DNA of 13,258 bases from an uncultured Spirochaetales bacterium. Lineage in GTDB: Bacteria > Spirochaetota > Spirochaetia > Sphaerochaetales > Sphaerochaetaceae. Under the pieces are notes generated by a model. That model was not told the origin of the DNA. It saw only the letters and a program-made list of their open reading frames with translations, and did not search any database. The translations under genes and the position numbers were made by a program. How positions within the stretch are numbered: position 1 is the stretch's first letter; the number at the start of each line of letters is the position of its first letter. The stretch spans positions 1-13,258 of the forward strand of contig CASEZU010000052.1 in NCBI GenBank assembly GCA_949292445.1, in the 5' to 3' direction. Of this stretch, positions 1 to 5,773 are shown in pieces.

Positions 1-882
1 TGTATGCCAGGCAACGGAAGGCACGAACGCGGTCTCGCTCCAGATCACGATATCCGGATCAGTCTCTGCAAGGGCCTCAAGCGTATACCTTCTGAGGTTG
101 TTGAAATTATGCAGGTAAGTCATGTAGCCGCCCTTCCACGAATCGTGGTTATGCTGCACCGCGACAACATCCCATACCCTGTCAGGCTCCTTCACTCTCC
201 ATTCATGCGTCTTCACCCCGCCATAGATAAGGTCTGCTGCGAGAAGCACGGCATATAATGCAACGAAGACTGCATTCTTCCTGATATAGCTTCTGAAGCG
301 GGGGGCAGTGCCGCGGACCATGTCACAGAGATAACGGCCCAGAAACGGCTGCGGAAGAACAGCGAGGAAAACAATGCCCCAGATACCTGTTATGTCGGCA
401 ATCTGCACAAACGGAGTATACCTGTAGAATGCATATGCTATATTGCCGTAGGAAAAACCTGCGAACCAGCTCTCGGAAAGATAGGCATAAGCGACCCAGA
501 TGATAGCCTGTACAATGAATCCGAAGCGCTTGAAGAAGCTGTCAGCGGCCTTCAAGGCCACGAAACAGAGCATCATCTCCAATCCCTTGATGACAGGAAT
601 GAGCACAATGGCCAAGGCATGGAAGCTCTTCAGCCAGTATGTAAAGAAAAGGAAGAATGTGAAATCGAATACGAATCCGAACCACCAGACATGCTTCCAG
701 GATGTGTGCCGGATCACGGCAAATACGGGGATCAGGGCAAAAAACGCCACAAAGCCGAGCCCGTCCGGAACCATGAAACCGGGAAAGGCTATCGAATAAA
801 TAAATGCAGATGCCAGTAAAACAAGAACCTCAGAACCCAAAGTCCTGAGGCTTCTCACGGCAGTTCTATCAACCGCTTTCAA
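1..882 (-). CDS. lnt: Apolipoprotein N-acyltransferase, N-terminal 294 residues (3' end outside window)
   Basis: Lnt transfers an acyl chain from phospholipid to the N-terminal cysteine of lipoproteins in the inner membrane. Reading the minus strand from 882 gives an open frame to the window edge with about seven hydrophobic segments (roughly residues 18-38, 42-58, 65-82, 90-110, 122-138, 160-180, 203-221). The family stretch GFSYGNIAYAFYRYTPF followed by QIADITGIWGIVFL lies at 142-173. The nitrilase-like domain starts near 237, and WSETAF (281-286) carries the expected catalytic glutamate, E283. The catalytic Lys and Cys lie beyond the edge. The start is TTG at 880-882: a GAGGA Shine-Dalgarno sits 7 bases upstream, inside the last codons of the HU gene. 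A GTG at 856-858 is a less likely alternative. The gene follows HU by 3 bases, so it is in the rpsT-HU-lnt operon. The family call is firm; the TTG start is inferred from the ribosome site. Confidence 0.93.
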   Translation of the reverse strand, partial: MKAVDRTAVRSLRTLGSEVLVLLASAFIYSIAFPGFMVPDGLGFVAFFALIPVFAVIRHTSWKHVWWFGFVFDFTFFLFFTYWLKSFHALAIVLIPVIKGLEMMLCFVALKAADSFFKRFGFIVQAIIWVAYAYLSESWFAGFSYGNIAYAFYRYTPFVQIADITGIWGIVFLAVLPQPFLGRYLCDMVRGTAPRFRSYIRKNAVFVALYAVLLAADLIYGGVKTHEWRVKEPDRVWDVVAVQHNHDSWKGGYMTYLHNFNNLRRYTLEALAETDPDIVIWSETAFVPSVAWHT

Positions 883-885
883 ACT

Positions 886-1200
886 TTATTCCTCATCCGG
901 TCCGGAAGTAATATCCCAGACAAAATCCTTCAGCTCCTTGCCGGGGCGGAATATGGCGACTCCATGCCTGTCGACAGCCACGACATCTCCGGTCTTTGGG
1001 TTGCGCGCCTTCTCGCGGCCCTTTCTGATACGGACCTCGAACGTGCCGAAACCGCGGAGCTCAATGACGCGGTTATCCTTAAGCCCGTCCTTGATCTCCT
1101 CAAAGAGCTCGTCGATAACCGAGTGGATGTCAGTTCTGTTGATACCAAGTTTCGCATGAAGGCTCTCTATGATAGCAGCCTTTGTAAGTTTCTGTTCCAT
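886..1200 (-). CDS. HU/IHF-family nucleoid DNA-binding protein
   Basis: This 104-residue protein belongs to the HU/IHF family of small dimeric nucleoid proteins that bend DNA. The N-terminal helical dimerisation part spans about 1-45. The signature follows: GFGTFEVRIRKGREKARNP at 50-68, then KTG, with P68 the proline that in this family intercalates at the tip of the DNA-binding arm, and FRPGKELK at 84-91. It is slightly longer than E. coli HU (about 90) because of a C-terminal tail ending in acidic PDEE. The ATG at 1200 has a GGGAG Shine-Dalgarno six bases upstream. It lies 20 bases after rpsT and 3 bases before lnt, so the three are probably one transcript. Whether it acts as general HU or a more specific architectural protein cannot be told from sequence alone. 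Confidence 0.95.
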   Translation of the reverse strand: MEQKLTKAAIIESLHAKLGINRTDIHSVIDELFEEIKDGLKDNRVIELRGFGTFEVRIRKGREKARNPKTGDVVAVDRHGVAIFRPGKELKDFVWDITSGPDEE

Positions 1201-1220
1201 AGCGCACTCCCTTCAAGCGG

Positions 1221-1481
1221 TTAAGCCATCTTGTGGTATGCGTGTGCGAGCCTGCTCTTCTTCCTTGCTGCAGTATTCCTGTGGATAATGCCCTTGCCGG
1301 CAACTGTATCGAGGAGCTTGCTGCTCTCGGCCATTGCCTTTGCGGCGGCATCCTTATCACCAGCAGCTACTGCTGCATCGAACTTCTTGATAGCTGTGCG
1401 CATCGTGCTCTTCGCCATGCGGTTGCGGAGACGGCGCTTAGCTTCCTGACGTTCTCTCTTCTCAGCTGACTTGTTAGCCAT
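1221..1481 (-). CDS. rpsT: 30S ribosomal protein S20
   Basis: This 86-residue, very basic protein matches bacterial S20 in length (E. coli 87) and pattern. It opens MANKSAEKRERQEAKRR, has the TAIKKFDAAVAAGD helix, and ends in the conserved block KGIIHRNTAARKKSRLA. S20 binds 16S rRNA early in 30S assembly. The ATG at 1481 is preceded by GGAGG with 5-base spacing (complement of 1487-1491), a strong site. It is the first gene of the rpsT-HU-lnt operon. A candidate promoter (TTGACG, 17 bases, TGA-TAACTT) and a 7-bp hairpin at the predicted 5' end lie upstream, described separately. E. coli S20 represses its own translation; nothing here shows whether that applies. Confidence 0.97.
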   Translation of the reverse strand: MANKSAEKRERQEAKRRLRNRMAKSTMRTAIKKFDAAVAAGDKDAAAKAMAESSKLLDTVAGKGIIHRNTAARKKSRLAHAYHKMA

Positions 1482-1521
1482 TTATTCCTCCAAACAATTC
1501 AATCATTCTATTCAAAAAGGA

Positions 1522-1541
1522 GCTGTCATTATTCTGACAGC
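1522..1541 (-). other. Hairpin at predicted 5' end of rpsT mRNA
   Basis: On the minus strand GCTGTCA and TGACAGC form a perfect 7-bp stem with a 6-base loop, followed by TCCTTTTTG. It starts two bases after the +1 predicted from the rpsT promoter (1543). It may be a 5' stabilising hairpin or leader element. Alternatively it could terminate ricT transcripts arriving from upstream, because stem plus T-run reads as a weak intrinsic terminator in that direction. The sequence does not decide between these. Confidence 0.6.
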
Positions 1542-1549
1542 GCTTACAG

Positions 1550-1578
1550 AAGTTATCATAAAGATAATCTGACGTCAA
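1550..1578 (-). promoter_or_regulatory. Candidate promoter of the rpsT-HU-lnt operon
   Basis: On the minus strand TTGACG (complement of 1573-1578) is followed after exactly 17 bases by TAACTT (complement of 1550-1555), with a TG one base upstream of the -10, an extended -10 element. The -35 matches the sigma70-type consensus at five of six positions. The predicted +1 is near 1543. The grpE promoter has the same spacing and the same -10 hexamer. Called by eye. Confidence 0.6.
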
Positions 1579-1605
1579 CACGTTATCCAGCAATGCTTTA
1601 CCGGC

Positions 1606-2637
1606 TTATGAGGAGAAAATCTCCTCCTGATACTCCTCGCTCACCTCCCAGTATCCCGTATCGCTGTTGAACGAGACCTCGCCGAAAGGAATCTGGAGCG
1701 TGCGCCCCTCGCTTCCTGAGACCGTTATCTTTCTGGAAAGTATGTTGACCTCGCTGACTCTCCAGAGCTCCCTGTCCAGCCTGAGCCTTGTGCCCTCAGG
1801 CGGACAGCCGGCCTTCTCCTCCATGTAGTAGTCATACTCATAGGCAAGGCAGCAGAGAAGACGTCCGCACGGACCAGATATCTTCATCGAGTTGAGGGAA
1901 AGGTTCTGCTCCTTCGCCATCTTGATCGTGACAGGATCCATCTCCTTCGTCATAAGGTGGCAGCAGTAGTCGCGCCCGCAGACGGAGAGTCCTCCGATGA
2001 GCCTTGACTCATCCCTCACTCCTATCTGCCTGAGTTCGATACGCATGCGGAAGACGGAGACAAGATCCTTCACGAGATCGCGGAAATCAACGCGCTCATC
2101 TGCGGTGAAGAAGAATATGACCTTCGGCTCCCCGAGAAGGAAGTGAGTGGTGACAAGCTTCATTCCAAGCCCGTGCTTCTTTATCTTCTCCCGGCAGATC
2201 AGGAGGGCTTCCTCCTCCTTAGCCTCATTCTCCGCATACCGTGCCATCTCCGACGGGGTGGCCAGATGATCGATCCAGGTCACGCTTCCGTCAACCTTTA
2301 TCCTCTCCGGCTCACGGGTTATCTGACAGCAGAAGCATGAGTCGCACTGATGCGCGCTCTCATCCGCCTGATAGCGTACATCATCCTCCTCCTTCTCATC
2401 TCCGAAGTGGAGGCAGGCACCATGAACCTCGGCATGGCCGGGAACATAGCTCCGGCCGGGAACGGGAGCCGGACCCACGACGGTGCCGAGATCAAGCCCG
2501 AACCTCGTCTCGTAGACAACCGGAGTTCCAGCATAGAGGACGCTGTCCCATGCGCAGAGGCATATATCATTATAGGACGGATTCTTTATCACATATACAT
2601 AGGCCCAGTCATCATCGTGCGCCGTTTTCTGCTTCAT
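1606..2637 (-). CDS. ricT: PSP1-domain protein RicT (YaaT) with an added cysteine-rich insert
   Basis: This 343-residue protein has the PSP1 domain. The core at about 150-270 closely follows Bacillus RicT as I recall it: KVIFFFTADERVDFRDLVKD (172-191), then IELRQIGVRDESRLIGG (200-216), and two cysteine motifs, CGRDYCC (220-226) and CGRLLCC (257-263). In B. subtilis RicT acts with RicA and RicF as an Fe-S complex affecting RNase Y-dependent mRNA processing, and such cysteines bind the clusters. RicA and RicF are not in this window. The N-terminal part is longer than the Bacillus protein and holds extra cysteines: C75 and the run CDSCFCC (98-104), within an acidic stretch. The ATG at 2637 has no clear Shine-Dalgarno; an extended -10 (TGC-TAGCTT) lies seven bases upstream, so the mRNA may be leaderless. 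It is divergent from the dihydrouridine synthase gene. Family certain; function inferred from Bacillus. Confidence 0.9.
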   Translation of the reverse strand: MKQKTAHDDDWAYVYVIKNPSYNDICLCAWDSVLYAGTPVVYETRFGLDLGTVVGPAPVPGRSYVPGHAEVHGACLHFGDEKEEDDVRYQADESAHQCDSCFCCQITREPERIKVDGSVTWIDHLATPSEMARYAENEAKEEEALLICREKIKKHGLGMKLVTTHFLLGEPKVIFFFTADERVDFRDLVKDLVSVFRMRIELRQIGVRDESRLIGGLSVCGRDYCCHLMTKEMDPVTIKMAKEQNLSLNSMKISGPCGRLLCCLAYEYDYYMEEKAGCPPEGTRLRLDRELWRVSEVNILSRKITVSGSEGRTLQIPFGEVSFNSDTGYWEVSEEYQEEIFSS

Positions 2638-2644
2638 AAATGAA

Positions 2645-2673
2645 AAGCTAGCACACAGCAGGGAATTTGACCA
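2645..2673 (-). promoter_or_regulatory. Candidate ricT promoter (extended -10, possibly leaderless)
   Basis: On the minus strand TAGCTT (complement of 2645-2650) is preceded by TGC, giving an extended -10. A TGGTCA hexamer (four of six to TTGACA) sits 17 bases upstream (complement of 2668-2673). Only seven bases separate the -10 from the ATG at 2637, so transcription would start at or next to the start codon. The -10 overlaps the left arm of the inverted repeat at 2649-2719. Confidence 0.4.
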
Positions 2674-2719
2674 GACTCCAGCTCCGTATCGGGATATCGT
2701 TTTCCCTGGGAGTGTGCTA
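2649..2719. repeat. Interrupted inverted repeat between ricT and dus
   Basis: The left arm is TAGCACAC (2649-2656) plus AGGGAA (2660-2665). The right arm is TTCCCT (2702-2707) plus GTGTGCTA (2712-2719). Fourteen bases pair perfectly with a small 3/4-base interruption, and the arms are 36 bases apart. Each outer octamer forms the extended -10 of one of the two divergent genes. It could be a shared operator or two copies of one promoter motif in mirror orientation. An RNA hairpin is less likely, since neither predicted transcript would contain both arms. Confidence 0.6.
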
Positions 2720-2723
2720 ACAT
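2715..2723 (+). promoter_or_regulatory. Candidate extended -10 of the dus gene (possibly leaderless)
   Basis: TGC-TAACAT at 2715-2723 is a good extended -10, with four of six matches in the hexamer. The +1 predicted seven bases after its end is 2730, exactly the G of the GTG start codon. No Shine-Dalgarno lies at a normal distance from that codon, which fits a leaderless mRNA. No convincing -35 is visible at 16-18 bases. Confidence 0.4.
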
Positions 2724-2729
2724 CGCACT

Positions 2730-3683
2730 GTGGACATAAAGAGCATCGGGGGACCTTTCATACTCGCTCCCCTCGCAGGATATACGGACAAGGCTTTCAG
2801 GGAGGTCTCCCGGTCAATGGGGGCGGATGCAGCTGTATCAGAGATGGTCAGCGCGGAAGGACTGGCAAGAGACGGGGAGAAGACCAAAGCCCTGCTTGAA
2901 CGCTATCCGGGAGAGGACCGCCTGATAATCCAGATCTTCGGCCCGTCGGACGATCCGGTGCGGAGGGCAATGGACAACCTCCTGGAATACAGGCCGAGCG
3001 CGATAGACATCAACTGCGGCTGTCCCGTGCCCAAGGTAGTGAAGACAGGTGCCGGTTCAGCGCTCATGCGCAATCCTCCGATGATCGGCAGGATCATACG
3101 CGCCATAAAGGAGCGCACAGATATACCCGTATCAGTGAAATTCCGTCTGGGATGGGACTCTGACTCGATCAACTACATCGCCTTTGCGGAGACGGCAGCT
3201 GAGGCCGGAGCGGAGATGCTGACACTGCACGCACGGACAAGGGCCCAGGGATACAGCGGGACAGCCGACAGAGAGGCATTCAGGAAACTCTCTGATCATT
3301 TCCGCGGAAGCGGTATCCTCATTTTCGGCTCAGGCGATGTCTTCACTCCCGAGGACGCCCTCCGGATGATCAGCGAATATGGTCTTGACGGCGTGATGTT
3401 CGCCCGCGGCGCGATCGGGAACCCCTTCATATTCCGGGAGACAAAGGAACTACTGGATAAAGGCAGCTACTCGGTGCCGGATGTCAGGGAGAGGATAGAA
3501 ACGGCAGAACATCACCTCAGCCTGATGGTGAGATACTATGGCGAGGATATCGCATGCCGTGAGATGCGTAAGCATCTCGTGTCCTATATCAAGGGCATTC
3601 CCGGCAGCAGCAGGGTCAAGAACGAGATAGCCGCAGCAGCGGATGAGGAGAGCGTGAGAGAGGCTCTGAGCCATCTCCTGTAA
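2730..3683 (+). CDS. tRNA-dihydrouridine synthase, DusB-like
   Basis: Dus enzymes use FMN and NADPH to reduce specific uridines in tRNA. This 317-residue protein matches the DusB/NifR3 group in length (E. coli DusB 321). It opens with the FMN-barrel strand FILAPLAGYTDKAFR (10-24). The active-site motif INCGCPVPKV (95-103) carries the catalytic cysteine C98. KVVKTGAGSALM follows at 102-113. The HARTRAQGYSG block lies near 168-178 and the phosphate-binding GSGDVFTPEDA and FARGAIGNPFIF later. The C-terminal tRNA-binding helical domain is present (about 245-317, including YYGEDIACREMRKH). The start is GTG at 2730, placed because the protein then begins right before the first barrel strand. No ribosome site is seen, and an extended -10 ends six bases before it. 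It is divergent from ricT. No clear terminator follows it. Subgroup B is likely but not certain. Confidence 0.93.
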   Translation: MDIKSIGGPFILAPLAGYTDKAFREVSRSMGADAAVSEMVSAEGLARDGEKTKALLERYPGEDRLIIQIFGPSDDPVRRAMDNLLEYRPSAIDINCGCPVPKVVKTGAGSALMRNPPMIGRIIRAIKERTDIPVSVKFRLGWDSDSINYIAFAETAAEAGAEMLTLHARTRAQGYSGTADREAFRKLSDHFRGSGILIFGSGDVFTPEDALRMISEYGLDGVMFARGAIGNPFIFRETKELLDKGSYSVPDVRERIETAEHHLSLMVRYYGEDIACREMRKHLVSYIKGIPGSSRVKNEIAAAADEESVREALSHLL

Positions 3684-3697
3684 CAGTACACCGGCGC

Positions 3698-3709
3698 ATT
3701 GTATACAAT
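3698..3709. promoter_or_regulatory. Perfect 12-bp palindrome ATTGTATACAAT, candidate operator
   Basis: ATTGTATACAAT at 3698-3709 is perfectly symmetric and lies 10 bases upstream of the -35 of the PurD-like gene. The form resembles operators of GntR/FadR-type regulators (TTGTATACAA-like), not the known E. coli or Bacillus PurR boxes. Function is inferred from position and symmetry only; it could also be a chance AT-rich palindrome in the 3' region of the dus transcript. Confidence 0.4.
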
Positions 3710-3719
3710 CTGATTTTCT

Positions 3720-3748
3720 TTGATTTTCACTTTCCGGTATGGTAGCGT
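3720..3748 (+). promoter_or_regulatory. Candidate promoter of the PurD-like gene
   Basis: TTGATT (3720-3725) is followed after 17 bases by TAGCGT (3743-3748), with TG at 3740-3741 giving an extended -10. The predicted +1 is 3755, the first base of the AAAAGGAG ribosome-binding site (3755-3762), so the leader would be only about 15 bases. The ATG follows at 3770. Confidence 0.5.
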
Positions 3749-3769
3749 TTTATTAAAAGGAGTCGATAA

Positions 3770-5029
3770 ATGCGCGTTCTACTGCTAGGGTCTGGAGCAA
3801 AGGATCATGCTGTCGCATGGTGGTTCAGCAAGAGCTGCTATCTCTCCGGGCTGTTCGCCGCGCCTGGCAATCTTGCCACCGGGCGCTTCTGTACGAATCT
3901 TCCGGATGTGGATCCAGCCGATCCCGTCTCCGTATATGAGGCTTGCAGGGAACACAGGATCGATTTCGTCTTCATCGGAACGGAGAAACCCCTTTTCACA
4001 GGAGTGGTGAAATACCTCAACGACAGAGGCATCCGCACCTTCGGAGCCTCTGAGAACGCCGTCAAGCTCGAGGGAGACAGATCCTTCTCAAGGGCATTCA
4101 CGAGACGTCACAACATACCGATTCCCCACAGCTCGCTTTTCGGGGACATCGAAGGGCTTGAAAAGTATCTGGAGAGGCACAGGGGTGAGCATTTCACGAT
4201 CAAGAGCAACACAGTCACCCCGTCGAGGATCATGCTCTCGTCGGATGACACATCGGCCCTGCTGGATTATGCGGGATTCCTCTTCAGGAGAGGCCCCGTG
4301 CTGCTTGAGGAGTTCGTGCAGGGCACCCCGGCAAGCTGCTCGCTGCTTCTCGACCGGAACGGATACCTCGTGCTTCCGATCACGAGCGACTACACGAAGA
4401 AAGCTGCTGATGACCAGACTCCGACGGGAGGAATGGGAGCACTCTGCCCCGTCCCCATAATCGATGAGATCAAGGAAAAGATAATCGAAAGGATAATAAG
4501 GCCGACGCTCTATGGAATGCAGGTCGAACAGCTCTCATATAAAGGAATCCTCACGCTCTCGCTGATGATCACTCCGGACAAGGAGCCGTACCTTGTGGAT
4601 TACCATGTCCGCTTCAACGATCCGTCAGCACAGGCGATGATACCCATCATCAACACCGACATCATAGAGATCCTCGGCGCCATCGAGAAGGACAGCGTCA
4701 GCTCTATTGAGCTCTCCACCACCGATGAATGCACAGTCGCTGTCGTGCTCGCCTCCCAAGGCTATCCAATGAATCCGGAGCTTGGAAAGGAGATAGAGGG
4801 GCTCTCCTCAGCCTTCCTCGAGCCGCTGAATGAGGGGCCGATCGTCTTCTGCGGAGCAATTCAGGAACGCGGCGGAAAGGCTGTCACCACAGGAGGAAGG
4901 AACCTCACGGTCGTAGGCAAGGGCAGCAGCATCGGAGAAGCGAACAGAAATGCCTATGACCTCATAAAAAGAAAGCATTTCCGCAACCTCTGGTACAGAG
5001 ATGATATCGGAAATGCCTATTTCTGCTGA
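3770..5029 (+). CDS. PurD-like ATP-grasp protein (phosphoribosylamine-glycine ligase homologue, atypical)
   Basis: The 419-residue protein aligns from end to end with PurD, which makes glycinamide ribonucleotide from phosphoribosylamine, glycine and ATP in purine synthesis. Shared landmarks are the N-terminal GSGAKDHA (7-14), FIGTEKPLFTGVVKYL (68-83), LEGDRSFSRAF (100-110), LLEEF (178-182), TGGMGA (219-224), RFNDP (281-285) and C-terminal RDDIG (410-414). Several family-defining positions differ. The glycine-rich ATP loop (ADGLAAGKGV in E. coli) is SNTVTPSRIM (146-155). GPE is GTE (70-72). The metal-binding EFNCRFGDPETQ is DYHVRFNDPSAQ (277-288), replacing both the Glu and the Asn ligands. 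These changes suggest altered or lost ligase activity, or a different substrate. Its strong AAGGAG site supports the ATG at 3770. No other purine gene is nearby. Homology is firm; the specific reaction is doubtful. Confidence 0.8.
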   Translation: MRVLLLGSGAKDHAVAWWFSKSCYLSGLFAAPGNLATGRFCTNLPDVDPADPVSVYEACREHRIDFVFIGTEKPLFTGVVKYLNDRGIRTFGASENAVKLEGDRSFSRAFTRRHNIPIPHSSLFGDIEGLEKYLERHRGEHFTIKSNTVTPSRIMLSSDDTSALLDYAGFLFRRGPVLLEEFVQGTPASCSLLLDRNGYLVLPITSDYTKKAADDQTPTGGMGALCPVPIIDEIKEKIIERIIRPTLYGMQVEQLSYKGILTLSLMITPDKEPYLVDYHVRFNDPSAQAMIPIINTDIIEILGAIEKDSVSSIELSTTDECTVAVVLASQGYPMNPELGKEIEGLSSAFLEPLNEGPIVFCGAIQERGGKAVTTGGRNLTVVGKGSSIGEANRNAYDLIKRKHFRNLWYRDDIGNAYFC

Positions 5030-5773
5030 TCAGCGCGGACGCCTGAACTCATAAAGAAGTATACCCGCGGCGACGGACACATTGAGGGAATCTATGTGAC
5101 CGCGCATCGGTATCGATATGATGTGATCACAGTTTTTGCGCACAAGCTGGGAAATCCCATCGCCCTCCGACCCCATCACGATGGCGGTCCTTGCCGGGAA
5201 TGAGACGGAATAGCTCTCCTCTCCTGCCATATCCGCACCATAGATCCAGAAGCCGTGATCCTTCAGCGTCCTGATCTCACGGCTGAGGTTCGTCACAACG
5301 GAGATGGGCACATACTGCGCAGCTCCGGAGGAGACCTTCACGACAGTCTCATTTGCCTGCACCGAACGGCGCTCAGGAATGAGCACGAGATCAGCACCGA
5401 ACTGATCTGCCGAGCGGAGTATCGCTCCGAGATTGTGAGGATCCGTGATACCGTCGAGAATGAGGACAAGCGCTCCATCATCCTCTCCGAGCTTGTCGCA
5501 GAACTCCTCCACGCTCGTCTCGATGAGCCTTGAGGCACCGCGTCTCGGACCTCCGAGATCAAGGACAGCACCGCGCACGTCAGTACCTGGCATCATGCGC
5601 TCAAGCTCCTCGCGGGAGAGCTTCTTCACTGCGACCTTTCCCGTCAGCTTTGCCTCCCTGACAAGCGCTTCTATCCTTTCACCGCCCTGGCGCTGCACAA
5701 AGAGCGTAGACCCCATTCCGGCCTTCTTGAGGGCCTCCTCAATAGCATGATAACCGTAGACTTTCTCACCCAT
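5030..5773 (-). CDS. rlmB: TrmH/SpoU-family 23S rRNA (guanosine-2'-O-)-methyltransferase RlmB
   Basis: This SPOUT-class enzyme (247 residues, near E. coli RlmB at 243) uses S-adenosylmethionine to methylate a ribose in 23S rRNA. The N-terminal substrate-binding domain opens GEKVYGYHAIEEALKKA (2-18). The three SpoU motifs are present: motif 1 LDGITDPHNLGAILRSA (106-122) with N114 and R120, motif 2 IVMGSEGDGIS (198-208), and motif 3 IPMRGHIDSLNVSVAAG (221-237), which forms the AdoMet-binding knot. Its ATG shares one base with the dnaJ stop (TAATG at 5771-5775), and AGGA inside the last dnaJ codons serves as the ribosome site, so it is translationally coupled to the chaperone operon. Its TGA abuts the stop of the convergent PurD-like gene with no bases between. 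RlmB is the best match; another 2'-O-methyltransferase of the same family cannot be fully excluded. Confidence 0.9.
   Translation of the reverse strand: MGEKVYGYHAIEEALKKAGMGSTLFVQRQGGERIEALVREAKLTGKVAVKKLSREELERMMPGTDVRGAVLDLGGPRRGASRLIETSVEEFCDKLGEDDGALVLILDGITDPHNLGAILRSADQFGADLVLIPERRSVQANETVVKVSSGAAQYVPISVVTNLSREIRTLKDHGFWIYGADMAGEESYSVSFPARTAIVMGSEGDGISQLVRKNCDHIISIPMRGHIDSLNVSVAAGILLYEFRRPR

Noticed and set aside
4..799. Plus-strand open frames at 4-258 and 500-799
   Set aside because: Antisense to lnt, which reads continuously through the region with clear family motifs.
2241..2643. Plus-strand open frames opposite the N-terminal part of ricT
   Set aside because: Shadow frames; the minus-strand protein is clearly PSP1 family.
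2649..2719. CIRCE-like element, because TAGCACAC and GTGTGCTA resemble TTAGCACTC and GAGTGCTAA
   Set aside because: The arms are 55 bases apart where CIRCE needs 9, each differs from the conserved half-site, and the flanking genes are not chaperones.
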